In this document: positions 1-11,600 of the stretch, in pieces | Position numbering within the stretch: the first letter of the stretch is position 1 | Layout of the letters: every line of letters begins with the position of its first letter | Assembly: GCA_905250885.1 (NCBI GenBank) | Contig: CAJNOQ010001562.1 | Coordinates: 1-30,368 of the forward strand | DNA from: Didymodactylos carnosus | Taxonomy: Eukaryota; Rotifera; Eurotatoria; Philodinida; Philodinidae | DNA: 30,368 bases | Direction of reading: 5' to 3' | Translations under genes and position numbers: made by a program | Notes under the pieces: generated by a model | What the model was told of the DNA's origin: nothing | Database searches by the model: none | What the model saw: the letters and a program-made list of their open reading frames with translations, nothing else

Positions 1-180
1 AGTTTCACAATAGACGTTTATACACCATTCGATAGAGAATTTCAAGAGCTACATTTTGCACTATTTGTATTTCAAGATAGATAAAATCGACTTTTTGGCC
101 TAATGTCCGCTTAGTTGCCCACTGTGTGGCCCTCTCTTGTAACGTCCGCTTGTCGTTACATATTTTATTTTCTGTCGCTT

Positions 181-221
181 GGAAAGTTTCAGAAACTTCT
201 TCTATGCGCTCTTTATATATA
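181..221 (+). promoter_or_regulatory. Heat-shock-element-like motif plus TATA box
   Basis: Bases 181-200 read as four alternating 5-bp units of the nGAAn/nTTCn type. Units 1, 3 and 4 match; the second has TTT instead of TTC. A TATATATA box follows at 214-221, only 14 bp downstream. This arrangement is known from promoters bound by heat-shock factor. No heat-shock protein gene is visible in the next 1.3 kb, so it could belong to a transposon, to a gene with a long spliced leader, or be chance in AT-rich DNA. Confidence 0.3.
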
Positions 222-275
222 GAGAGTGAAATCAGTTAATAATAATTGATTTTTATTATTATTTTGTTTCATAGT

Positions 276-309
276 GACACGAAATGTGGAGACACATTAT
301 CTTCGTGTC
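276..309 (+). repeat. Two-tier hairpin
   Basis: Outer arms GACACGAA (276-283) and TTCGTGTC (302-309) are perfect inverted copies. Inner arms ATGTG (284-288) and CACAT (293-297) continue the stem, separated by four unpaired bases on the 3' side. It lies 55 bp downstream of the TATA box, where the leader of a transcript would be. It contains a CGAAA word but not the CTGANGA core of a hammerhead ribozyme. Confidence 0.5.
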
Positions 310-1321
310 GAGATTTCATTAAAAAAAAATCAGTTTTTCTTCTTCCTCAAAAACTCTAAACTTAAATTCTAAACTTCTTCTATTTCTTCTTCTTCTTCTT
401 CTCTCATCTTAAGAGAAGAGAAATCATTATTATCATCTCCAATCGTCTTCTTCTTCTTTTATCATACAAAGGAAGAAGAAATTCTACGGCTATAATTTTA
501 TAACTAAATCTCACATTTAGTTTATATTTAGTATTCTTTTAAAATTATAAAATATAATTTAGTGTTCATTTGCATTACTATAATTTCGTTCTGCGCTCCT
601 TCTCCTCATCAACTTTCGTCAATTGAAGTGAAGCCGATTATCAATCATTATCATCAACAACCATTAGATATTATTATTAACTGTTACTATTTCATCATTG
701 TACATTAGTTTTTCTGTAAAATATTTTATTGTAATAATAATTTGTTGTTGGCGTGTAAAATCGAACTGAAGGTTATTTTTGTTATAGCAAGTTATAGAGG
801 GCTAACGTGCTACTTCACTCCTCCTCCCGTGACGCTTATAGCTCGCAGTGCCGCAGTTTCGAAAACAATTCCTGTCTTGGCGAAAATTCTGAAATTCTCG
901 AATTTTCCTCTGAGAAAAATATTGGCGATTTGCACAGTTCACAAATTCTCACTTTGTAATAAATTTTTCGATTTGCAATAAAATTCTCAATGTGGAAAAT
1001 TCTGAATATATCGGAAAAGTATAATTTGTTGCAAATACATTTTCTTCCCCTGAATCAGCTTGCACAAGTGAGTTTGTGGCAAGTGCAAATTCTGCGTCCT
1101 ATGATCTAGGTACAAAGGTTCTGGGTTAGAGTTATTACCCATTTTTAGATAGATTGTTGGCAGCTACTGTGTTCGGATTGGCTCAAGTTATATGAATGTT
1201 CATACCCGTTGTTGTTGTAGCAATAAATGTTGCTTGATAATATGAGTTCATAAATGCTTTCGTAATTCTTAAAACAGCTTGAGCCAGTGAATCTAAGTAT
1301 TGTTTACAATCATTCAATAAT

Positions 1322-2437
1322 TTAAATTTGATGTTTATTTTGGTATTCACCTATCAAAGAAGTTACGATTGTTGTTATTAATGCTTCAAACAGCGTTGTA
1401 ATAGCCGGGATAAATTCTTGTATTACTGCACTCTTTTCATTCAATTTTTCCATTTCATCGAAGATTTTAACATTTCTATTCTCAATTTCACGACCATTAA
1501 TCATTGTCGTTGTTCTATTTTTTATTCGTATTATCGTGTTGCTGATTGCTGTTCTTGTTTGCCCGTGGGACTTGTCTTATGCCATTTAACCGAGGAAATT
1601 CATTTAAACTATATCTTGGAACAGGTACCGAACGATTATTCACAATTGTTACTTGAACTCTTCCATCTTTAAAGCTTTTCTAACCGCTTCATTTAAATTT
1701 TGTAGATGATTTTGGTTTACTTGGCATCAAAACGATAGTCAACTGAGTTCTTGGAATATTTAGTCACCAACTTTCTGAAATTTATTGCCGTTGTGATTAA
1801 ATATTTAACATCTTGTTCGATCACCTCTTATGATATGGTTTGTGGGACGTTTCGTAACACCGATGAAAACTGACTTGGAGTAAAAGCTGGTTTTAAAATT
1901 AATATATTTTTATCACAGACGCTTTTAGGCCATGTTTCCTCCAATAGCCAACTATAATAATCTTTTCGGCTATTTACATATAATTTAAACGATTTTTCCA
2001 CCGGACGAATTAATGAAAATCCGCTAAACTTCTCACCGACTTTCCATAAATCGCGTTGAATGAAGGATTTAATGTCCGTTGCATCGAAAAACAATTACGG
2101 GTAAGCTTTTCTTCTTCAAATTTTAAAATAAATGGTGATAAATCATGTACTGTTGCATATTTCAACACGTTCATAATTACTATAGATAAATTTTGAGGCT
2201 GTAAATTTTGTTGAGCATTACTTTGACTGATTTAGCTGTTGACTATGTGACGAGTGTGAAGAATATGGTGCATTACGGGTTTGCTTCATTGAATTTCTTG
2301 GGTTTACAATGCTTATTAAAATTGCTGTTGTTACGCTGATATGTAGCTTCATTTAAGCTTCAACTGTGATGATTTTTAGCATGTTTGCTTTGTGCTGTAG
2401 AGGAATCTTCATTATCTATCTGGACTTCATTTTTCAT
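1322..2437 (-). pseudogene. Decayed ORF1-like protein of a non-LTR retrotransposon
   Basis: Several broken open frames follow one another on the minus strand. A first frame starts at the ATG at 2437 and stops near the internal AGT-TGA. A central block of about 90 codons (1828-2094) contains RDLWKVGEKFSGFSLIRP and later ILILKPAFTPSQFSSVLRNV, a pattern I associate with gag-like ORF1 proteins of Jockey/CR1-type elements. An in-frame TAA follows at about 1825-1827, after which the frame stays open. Further frame changes lead to a C-terminal block (1322-1504) with a hydrophobic stretch TLFEALITTIVTSLIG. No endonuclease or reverse transcriptase follows on this side, so the copy is truncated. The assignment is by resemblance only. 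Confidence 0.5.
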
Positions 2438-2936
2438 TATTACTCTATCGATAAGCACTTGAACGATTCGAGTTTATATATGTATATGATTAAACAGTGT
2501 TAGGCTTTATATACAGATGCTTAGTTGCAAGTAGATGATTCATCTTAATGATTTTGCTGAAAAACCAAAAGTCTATCTTTTGGAAATTTATTTGATTTTT
2601 CCAATTTACAAAAATAATGTCCATTTTCAATTTTCTATATTTTTTCAAAAATATTGATTTTGCAGAATATCATAAAATTGTGAATATTATCAAAACTGTT
2701 TAAAATTACTCAAAAAAGTTTTTATGTCGACTTTCTATAAATTAGAATTCATTTTTAGTTTACCATGTACGAATTTTTACCTATGTCTAATACTATAATT
2801 GGAATAACTACGACTTATTGCAAATATTTGTTTTGAATACTGAATATTGATGAATTTATTATAGAAAATATGAATTATTTTAGAAAAAAAAATCTACATA
2901 CATATAATTTGAAAATATGACTAGACATAAAAAAAG
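2438..2936. other. Spacer downstream of the homeobox gene
   Basis: Very AT-rich with no open frame of note. On the minus strand an AATAAA polyadenylation signal lies at 2860-2855, about 77 nt after the homeobox stop codon; this is the likely end of that transcript. Confidence 0.4.
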
Positions 2937-4386
2937 TTACACCGATGTTTTGTCTATAGAATCGACAATTAATACAAAATCAGTTTTTAGTGTTGTACAA
3001 TCATTATTTGATGATTTTACTATACTGTGTTTTAAGTCGGGTGATCGAGAATAATCATTCGTTTGATTTTTTTTCGATGGAGTCTCCCATGTTGTTGTTG
3101 TTGTTAATGATGGTGACAATGTTGATTGTACTTGATGACTCTCGTTCGATGATGATAATGATAATGATCGTGGACGTTGAGATCGTTGTTTTTCAGTTGA
3201 AAAAGAAGGATATTGATCAATTGATGTTTGTTGATAAGAAAAATTTGGTATATTATTATTTTCTGAATCAATATTTGAAATATTTGATGTTGTACTATTT
3301 GTGCTAGTACTACTACGACGAGTATTGTTTATGCCATTTATTCTATTTGATTTTGAAAAACATGATATACGATTGATATCTAATGATGATGATGTAGATG
3401 TGGACGTTTTTCGTGTACCTAATTTATGTTCGGCTAGAAAATATATAATAAATAAATGTCAAATATAAATATTAAAAATAAAATTTATTTATTTACCTGC
3501 TTCAGCATTTGAAATATTTTCTTGTTTTTTCCACTTTGTTCGACGATTTTGAAACCAAATTTTAACCTAAATAGAAAGAAAAAAAAAAATTAAAGACCTT
3601 AAATAGAATCAATCAAAAACGTTTAAAAAAAAATTTACCTGTGTTTCTGTAACCATTAAAAGTGTCGCCATTTCAGATCGTTCTGTTGATGAAAGATATT
3701 TTTTATCTTCAAATTTTTTTTCAAGTTCAAATATTTGTTTTCCTGTAAAGGTTGTACGAGCTTTTTTTCGTTTTTTAGGCGGTTCATCACCATCACTATT
3801 CGACTCTGAATAACATCGATCTAAAAATAAATTAGTCAATGATCTATATAGGATTTTTTTTGTAATTATGAGTTTTCTGTAGACTTCGATTCTCATTCAC
3901 CTGCCTTACAACTTGTCAAAAAAAGAATCCGATTAAGCCTAAATTTTTATTACAGATACTTCAGATCCTACCTTACATTTTAAAAAAAAAAAATTATGCT
4001 TTTTCTTTTATAACATGTGAATGATTTGAAAAAATGCTAAAAATTTTCTGAATATTCTTAATTCATTTTGTTTTATACAATTTTATATTTAGCAATTGTA
4101 ACTTGTACGTACCTTTTTGACGTTTTGTTGAACAATGACAAATATCATTATCTTCACATTTATTACTGTTATTTATAAGAGCTGTTGTATTTTGAGCATT
4201 TGAGATACCTAATATATCATCAATATAAAAACGTGTTATTTTAGCTGATAAATTTGTTCGAAATTTATTTCGTGTATGATTATTGCAAATAAGTGAATTT
4301 GAGGATGGAGAAGTTGAAAATGGTAATGGCCATGTGTTTGTCGGCTGTAAATAATGTTGAAAATAATCAGATGTAATCGACATCAT
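2937..4386 (-). CDS. NK-class homeobox transcription factor, NK7-like
   Basis: Sequence-specific DNA-binding transcription factor expected to act in the nucleus during cell-type specification. Four exons join in frame: 4113-4386, 3639-3820, 3497-3566 and 2937-3433, with GT-AG introns of 292, 72 and 63 bp. The product is 339-340 residues, depending on which of two adjacent ATGs (4386, 4383) is used; another in-frame ATG lies at 4419. Counting from the ATG at 4383, an Engrailed-homology-1 repressor motif RFYIDDILG sits at about residues 51-59, implying Groucho recruitment. A basic KKRKKAR stretch opens the homeodomain (108-167), which has R5 and the recognition helix [11 protein letters not shown] with W48, F49, N51 and R53. 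The middle intron falls between homeodomain positions 44 and 45, a site shared by many ANTP/NK genes. The C-terminus is Ser/Thr/Asn-rich with no known fold. The homeodomain ([19 protein letters not shown]) resembles NK7 by memory; TLX or HMX relatives fit less well. The gene looks intact. Confidence 0.88.
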
Positions 4387-5391
4387 ATTAAACAAACTAA
4401 AATTTAAAATTGAATACAATATAAGAGATAGATAATAGGTTGTTTATAGTAAAAATTTTCAAAGTTATAAGGTGAAAAATGGAAAATAGTATAGATTAAC
4501 TATACATTTTTAACGATTGTTTATTGAAATGATTAAATAACATAAATGAACAATAGACGGTTAAGTCTAATATAAACGTACCAAATATGTTATAATTTTA
4601 TTCAGTTGAACGACCAATTTGTTGTTTCCAAAAGCACAAAAGATTTCATTTTATCTATTCATTTTTTTTCTCTTTTTTCTTTACAATCTTTTAATTTCTG
4701 TCTATAAAAATGATACTCTAGTTGTTGATGTTTTTCTTCTCAACAATTTAATTGTAAAATGTCTTTAATCAGACATCGTTCTCGTATAAACTATTAACAA
4801 ATTACTAAAATGTACAAATACACTAGTATAGATAAATGATAAATCCCGTCTATCTTTAGAGTTTTGTCCGTTTATCTTCCATACCACGAGAATATATAGA
4901 GACTTTTTTCCTTTTTTTTTATATTTTTTCCTTATTTTTTTTTTCCTTATTTTCCCTCAAGCTTCCCATGTTCTAATAAGAAGAGAAAAAGAAAATATTT
5001 TTAGATCCAATAAACATTCTGCTTGGATAAACTATTCTAATTTTATAATTTTTGTTCTTTTAATATAGATAAAGTTATTCATAATAAATTGTCTCATCGT
5101 TTAACTTAATAGACTGACTATACTTCATTCATTATTTAGATGACGTTTTCCTTTTTTATTTAACTAGATGAATGAATGTTACACCTCAATAAAGATCCTT
5201 TTAAGCATTAGAAAATATACTAAATGTGCATCTCATTTATAGAATAATCAACTCAGGTCAAAATGACATAAATTATAAGAAAGACTATTAAACACGCACA
5301 TTTTATACAAGAAAAATAGCTTTAGAAAAAAAGTATATACGTTAGTTTTGAAATTCTTACAGTTTTTGAAACTTATGCCAATGATTTGATG

Positions 5392-5673
5392 CAGAGATGT
5401 GCAACGCCGGTTAAGTTCAACTTCAACTTGGACAGAAATTTATTTTGTCTTCATTTATTTTCTTCTTTAGTTTATTAACAGTTGTTTATTTCGCTTTTGT
5501 TTACAAAAGTACACACAAAAGGTCAGTTTAATTAACAATTCAAAATTGCATTTTAATAATGTTAACTAGAGTTGAAAAAATCTGAATTCAACTCAACTCT
5601 AATCTAATAAAAATGCAACTCCAACTTCACTAAAACGAAGGTCAACTCCGAAGTTGGAATTGTCCATCCTCTG
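5392..5673. mobile_element. hAT-type MITE (282 bp) with 8-bp target duplication
   Basis: The element starts CAGAGATGTGCAACGCC and ends with a sequence whose reverse complement is CAGAGGATGGACAATTCC, giving imperfect terminal inverted repeats of the hAT form (CAGRG...). It is flanked by ATTTGATG (5384-5391) and ATTTGACG (5674-5681), an 8-bp target-site duplication with one mismatch, which is the hAT-superfamily length. There is no transposase, so it is non-autonomous. The ends carry repeated CAACTTC/GAAGTTG words. A related partial copy lies at 18389-18559. Confidence 0.8.
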
Positions 5674-8596
5674 ATTTGACGTGATAAATCTTGTCAAATC
5701 AAATATATTAGTTTAAAAGTTAATACTTAACTAACATTGAATAAGTTGCTACTTAACTCTTTCACTCCTCTCCACTACGTCATACATGATGAACAAATCA
5801 AATATAGTATAGACGGTTAGTTTATTGATTGGACGAAAGATAAATGAATTGAGAACCATTCACTTTCTGTTCTGTTTCTTTTTTTTCCTTCGTTGTTATT
5901 GTTAAACTACAAATCAATGAATAAAGATAATCTCTCGTTCTTCTAAAATTATCGCTTACTGTATGACAAACAAATATAAGTTAATAACAACATAATCGAA
6001 AATCCGTTAAAGAAGAGGGATTTATGACATGTAGGATGAACAATAAGCTGTTGAGTTGTAGAGAAGATATCTCTGTACTATTTGAATAAGAAAAATAATT
6101 AGCATTTAGAAAGTTCAATCCGTATTGATATTACAATGAAGTGGTAGATTAACTTGTAAACTCATCATTGCTAAATTGTCATCTGCATGTGTAGAACAAG
6201 TGCAAAAACAATATCCTGCCTAAAAAAATAAAAAATGCCTTTGGCTACAATTAAATAATCTGTCCTAGGTTTCCATCACAAACAAACGACAATTTTAACA
6301 TTCATTCTTGTTAACTGATTTTTTTTCTCTTAGTAATTAACTATCTCCTTCTTCTTGGTTATATGTATATATATACTTAAATATACTCTTCATTTAACTT
6401 TGCTTCCTGCTTAAATTTATACGTTTAGATAAATAATCAGGTAGACGAAAGATAATTTTTCGTGTAACTATGGATAAATACATTTGAAGGTATGACAAAA
6501 CGGAAAAATAAGTGAGTCTAATCGTTACTAATTGATTAGTAATAAGCACTCAAGAACAAAATCACCGATATTTAAATTACTATTTGAAAGAGAAGAAAAA
6601 GGGAAATTTATTCTAATGATAATTGATAGCAAATGTAGATAATTCTTCAAATGTAGATAAAAAAGAAAAAAAAATCTGAAACGTTATTATGTACACGTAC
6701 ACGATTAATATAACGGACATATCCAATGATGATGATAACAGCAGTTCAGAGTTGAATGAATTCAAAGATAGATGATTTTCATTAGAATTTTCTTTTTCTT
6801 AGTATGATGAAAAACGGTTGGCTTCTTTCGAACTTCCCTCTACATCCTGATTACATACAAGTTTACTTTTATAATAGTGATGATATAAATTGCATGTGCA
6901 ACATGTTGTTCGTATGACAATAATACTATATATGTCAGGAAATAATACGTCATATCTTAAACTTGAAGAATATCACGAATTATGTTGCATACGATAAAAA
7001 CAGTCAACTACTTTAGTTCAATTTAAAAAACAAAGTATAGTAAAAATAAAAAATAAAAAGAAGTCTTTCTTTCAGTTTTAACGAAAACAAAAACCAAAGT
7101 AAATACTATGATAAAAGACAAAACATTTATTATTTCATTCTGGTGAACATTCTACACATTTGGGGATTTTATATATCTAACGTTTTTGTAAATGACTTAC
7201 CTATTTGGTTTTAAAGACACTTTCTATTATGTATAAAAATGACGCAATCTATTAATAAATTATCTTATCGTTTAATATTGTATCTAATAATAGTTATGTA
7301 TGCTCTATCTCGCTCTCTATTTTTATTTCTTTCATAAAATAAAGATCTTTTTCTTACTTTTATTCAAACTACTATCTCTCCTTCAGTTAAGCAGGTAATC
7401 CTATAAAACGTTTTTTCTTCTTCTTTTTTTTTTTTATTAGAATTCCTCTAAGTTTTTTTCTATAATCAATCTTCGCAGGAAATACGAAAGAGTTGTTACT
7501 CAAGCAGCAATTAGTACATTAAATAGTTCCGCTTATTTTTCTTCCTATTTCTATATAGTCAGTGAGTAAATTATTTCTTCTTTTTCGTTTCTGTCATACG
7601 GTAGATAGACAGATAAAAATGATGATCCTTTATATCGGTGATTCGTCAATCTACTACTTACGTTTAACCTCTTGATAGTTTTTATGATAGTCCTCATCGT
7701 TCATTACTATTATTGTTTCTTTAAGTGTTGTCATCAGTTGTAAAAGAATATAAACGACTGTAGTTAGTGTATCTACTTTACTTTATATTAACGAAATAGA
7801 AAAATAATTGTAACAATTTAAATACAGGGAGGAGTAAATAGACTAATATCTATGAGGAAAAAAGCGAAAAATTTTGCATAGAACAATTGATTTTGCACAA
7901 AACTCGTACTTCATGAAATTCACTTTAAATATGAAAAAACAGTCGAAAACATGATGAATATGTACAGTTTATTCCTCTAAATATTTTTTATGGGAATTAT
8001 TCTTACCTCGTTCATAATATATTCGAGATAGAAGCGATAATATTAAATTTGAAATTTTAATAGAAAATCGACGAACAATTAATTGTTTTGAAAAACAAAA
8101 TACACTAATACCAACAATTATGTCCTAGGTCAATTAAACTTATAGGACTAGAGTAGAAGAAAATTTGCGTGTAAATCGCTATTTATTGGCAGATTATTGT
8201 AGTCTGTAGGGTTGTTTTTTTTAATGAATAAGAATGTCTTCCGATGATGAAAAACTATATCAGTAACATTTTTCGCAGGTGCATTTCATAGAGTATAGTT
8301 CTTATACATACATGAAAAAAAAAAATATGTTCGATAAAGTATTACTTCTGCCTCTATCTAAAATAGCTTTTGGTTGTATATTTTTGTTAAGTGTAATTAA
8401 AACTTTTTAAGACAGGTAAAGATATTTAATGTATACATCAGCATGTTGCCATTTTATCGCGTCTTTTTAATCGGAAGAAGGCATTCAAATTTCTTTCCCT
8501 TGTGCGATAGATAATAGCTACTGACCTATTGTTCTATTTCCTCTAATAGGTAGTATAATGAATTAAACGAACAGAATAATTGACCTTAAGGTGTAT

Positions 8597-8622
8597 TAGA
8601 GAGAGAGAGAGAGATAGAGAGA
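8597..8622. repeat. GA-rich microsatellite
   Basis: A run of GA dinucleotides with a small interruption (GAGATAGAGAGAT). No gene context. Confidence 0.6.
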
Positions 8623-8869
8623 TGAACAAGACTGATGATAAAAGACGCATTTGTTCTCACTCATTTTTTTGTGTACAAAATCAGCATGGGTATAATGGAA
8701 TATGTCAGAAAACTTGAAAGATATATAACGACGCATCTTCTTCTTCAAGAAACGATAAGAAATAGCTTTTTCATCTATAAAGTATATATAGTTGATACGT
8801 TGCAAGGGTTTTTCTTTGCATTCTGTAACAAGTGAGAAAAAAGAAAATTAAAACAAATAAATAAATAAA

Positions 8870-8889
8870 CTATATATATATATATATAT
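8870..8889. repeat. AT dinucleotide microsatellite
   Basis: A simple TA repeat of about ten units in non-coding DNA. Confidence 0.7.
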
Positions 8890-9516
8890 GTTGTCTTTTT
8901 TATCTTAACACGAGTTTAATTGACTGATAAGGTGATTGATAAGTAATTATAAAAGACATATATCAGATTTTGTTATGTATCAGCGTTCTTGACTGATAAT
9001 TGTCGAATTTTAAACTTTGAGACTCATATGTGTATCGAACAAAAAATATTACTATAAAAAAAAACACTTTTTATTTTATTATTTAAAGAGCAAACGAACT
9101 AGGATACGCATAACAACCAACCATCCTACACTTTTCGGTTGATCATTCGAGATAGAGAACAAGTCGAAAATTTAAGAAAAAAAAGATCAATATGGTTTAT
9201 TCATAGCGCATGTTATGAAACACTTCAAATATGCAAATATCAACTCTATCTTGAGTTGATAGAATAAAAGTTGAGAAAAATTGTTCATTGATTAAATGGG
9301 CGGTTATTTTCCGCACTTACAAAAGTAAATAATTTCTTTTTCAAGTTTGATAGGCAATGACAAATACTTTAAATTTTCTCTATCTTACCAAGGTGATATC
9401 TCCATTTTGTCCTAATCTTTTTAAGATCTTGTAACTCAATCTACTTTAGTTAATTTTTTTGTGCATTTTTTCACTAAAAAAACTCTCAATATCCCCTTTG
9501 TTCAGTCTCGGTTAAC

Positions 9517-9646
9517 CAGTGACGTAGCCAGGGGGGATTGTGGGAATCGATCCCCCCAAATCGACGATTTTCCATAGGACTATTTTTCCGATTTTAAATC
9601 GATAAAATGAAATTTGATCTCCCCAATCCAAAAATCCTGGCTACTG
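9517..9646. mobile_element. hAT-type MITE (130 bp) with perfect 8-bp target duplication
   Basis: The left end reads CAGTGACGTAGCCAGG and the right end, in reverse complement, CAGTAGCCAGG followed by a related ATTTTTGGATTGGGG. The flanks are identical 8-mers, CGGTTAAC at 9509-9516 and 9647-9654. The CAGTG..GTAGCCAGG end type is known from short non-autonomous hAT elements in many invertebrates. It encodes no protein. The intact duplication suggests a fairly recent insertion. Confidence 0.82.
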
Positions 9647-9654
9647 CGGTTAAC

Positions 9655-11199
9655 TTTGCCAAGCGATCCGATTATAAGATTAGTGTCTCGTTCATCTCAA
9701 GTGTCTACATATTGAAAGACATTAAAAAGAGTTTGGTAAAGAAAACTAATAAATTATAGTTATTACAATCTAAAATCGAGTTAGAAATTTCTATTAAGTA
9801 TTTATAAATCAAATTTTAAATAGAACTTACCTCTGTTCACACTAAAAATGGTTAATTATATTTGATTGAAATGGATCGGAATGTACATGACATGTGTATC
9901 TCTCTCTCTTTTTCTTTTCTGCTAGAGATAAAAAGAAAGAAAGAAAAAAAGAAATAGACTAGATGAATAGATACATAGCTATCTATTATCTGCTGATAAT
10001 AGGGTTTTAATTGATGATGTTTTGTCGTTAGTACGACTCGATTCAAATTGTTCTCATTCTTTTTTTTTTTTATTGTCAATTAATTATGATACAGTTCACA
10101 AGCTCTTATCTATGTCCGTCCGTACTTTTTACAAAAACGATACCACAGTCTTTGATAAAGGGATATAATATATAAAACAATTCCGTTCGTTTATTTATAT
10201 TTCAAAAAATATTTGTGAAAAAAAATATCTCTAGTCCGATATCCGTGAATGATGTCATCACTACATACCAAATGAGTAAAAAAATTTTCTGCATAGATGA
10301 TAATTTTCATATATCGTATGACAGAAAACTAAAGTGAAAAATTGCTGTATTTTGAAGAAAAAAAAAGATTCTTAGACTACTTTTCTCTCATGATTTACAT
10401 AATTTCAATTTTGTACAATTGAATTCACTTTTTGGAGACTCATCTGTTTGAATGAATTAGAGAGATCATATTTTTCAGTTCTTTTTGCAAAATTAACATT
10501 GTTGTGAAATGATCAATTACATGATATACGTCTAAAACATTTATGGTATTTTTTATCCACCATATATAGACGATAATTGCCGTTAATACATCCAGTGTTT
10601 TCATCTGGAGCTAATTTACCAATGATGATCAATGACTATAATTTATGCATACACAATGTATTGTATAGTTTCAGGGCCATTATTCTGCTTTGAAGATGCA
10701 CTTTTCTCCCATTTCTTTTTGATCTAAAACACTTGATTGACATATTCTTTCCAAAGTAAATAGTATACTGTGATGATATCGAAAAAAGTGATCAATTTTT
10801 TAATATTTTCATTTCATAGACAAACGCTCTCATTAGAAAACATGTCTTTAGAACCCAAATATCGTACTCTCTATCTAGCAAGTCGAACATGATCTAAAAT
10901 TATGTTTTGTACTAGTGATAAAATACATATCAGAAAAGCCCAAATTGTAACATGAAACAAAATATTATAGAAAGAATATGAATCTGTTATCCCTAGTATA
11001 CATCATATATCATGGCTTCAGAAAAATTCAGTTCACCCCAGTCTGGAAATGAGAAAAGTCACAATATTATTTTGGCTCAAGATGAGATTGTCTCGGTTCA
11101 TTCTGATATATTATCACAATAAATGCAATTAAGGAAAAGTGCCGTACAATAATTTGGTCTTCAAGGAAGTATTAAGAGAGATGAAATGGTTTTAATACT
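9655..11199. other. AT-rich spacer
   Basis: No gene, clear repeat or structured element is seen. Short open frames such as the one on the minus strand at 9852-10079 are lysine-rich low-complexity translations of A/T runs. Confidence 0.4.
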
Positions 11200-11600
11200 C
11201 TAATGAACGTTGGTATGTGAAAGACAGAAGAATACTCCGCGTAACGGTAGCCCGTTACCAATGAAGGGTGCTGCCATGGCAGTTTCAACAGCCGATATCT
11301 TCCCTGCAGTTGACAAGCTTCTGAAATGGTCACCCATCTCGTTACTTAGCATCAATTGCAGCTCTGGCCAGAACGCTAGCTTAATGCAGAGTTCTTTCGC
11401 CCACTACGCACTTCACTAACCACGTACTAGCTGGAGCAGCTGTATTGTACGTCACAGCGTAATGAGTATGACATGATACAATGTTAGACGGATGAGCTGA
11501 GGCACTAAGACATAAGTAACTTCTTCAGGGTTATTACATGACTTTGCTAGCGCCGAGGTTCGAACACAGCACCTCTGAAGTACGTGGCGAACAACATAAC
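11200..11600. repeat. GC-richer block with inverted repeat and tRNA-like B-box, possible SINE
   Basis: Composition changes abruptly here compared with both sides. Perfect 9-bp inverted repeats CCACGTACT (11420-11428) and AGTACGTGG (11579-11587) bracket about 150 bp. Just inside the right arm lies GGTTCGAACAC, one mismatch from the pol III B-box GGTTCGAANCC. No matching A-box or cloverleaf could be drawn, so a tRNA gene is not claimed. A tRNA-derived SINE or another mobile fragment would explain the composition and the motif. Confidence 0.3.

Larger units (their letters stand above)
1..1321. other. Non-coding region with orphan promoter-like segment
   Basis: No convincing coding exon is seen on either strand. 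The first 250 bases hold two copies of GTCCGCTT (105-112, 144-151), a heat-shock-element-like motif and a TATA box. From about 340 to 480 the plus strand is pyrimidine-rich with CTT runs, as in a 5' leader. A short open frame starts at an ATG near 990 and reaches a GTGAGT donor-like site near 1070, but it is too short to call an exon. Confidence 0.4.
4420..9508. other. Long AT-rich non-coding region upstream of the homeobox gene
   Basis: About 5 kb with no supportable exon on either strand. It contains one hAT-type MITE (5392-5673), a GA microsatellite near 8597-8622, an AT dinucleotide run near 8870-8889, and many homopolymer tracts. Lying directly 5' of a developmental homeobox gene, it is a plausible place for enhancers, but no specific site can be defended by eye. 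Confidence 0.4.

Noticed and set aside
270-310. Hammerhead ribozyme from the CGAAA-stem arrangement
   Set aside because: The CTGANGA core is absent and stem II cannot form, so only a plain hairpin is claimed.
700-770. Possible LTR end followed by a primer-binding-site-like TGGCGTGTAAAATCGAA
   Set aside because: No second LTR, no TG...CA boundaries and no gag-pol in the window; similarity to a tRNA 3' end is too weak.
742-981. Open frame of 79 codons on the plus strand
   Set aside because: It begins at a TTG, not an ATG, has no recognisable motif, and lies in leader-like AT-rich DNA.
2990-3307. 105-codon plus-strand open frame
   Set aside because: It is the antisense shadow of the homeobox gene's last exon, low-complexity in Met/Leu/Val.
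11545-11600. tRNA gene
   Set aside because: A B-box-like word is present, but no cloverleaf, acceptor stem or A-box could be drawn.
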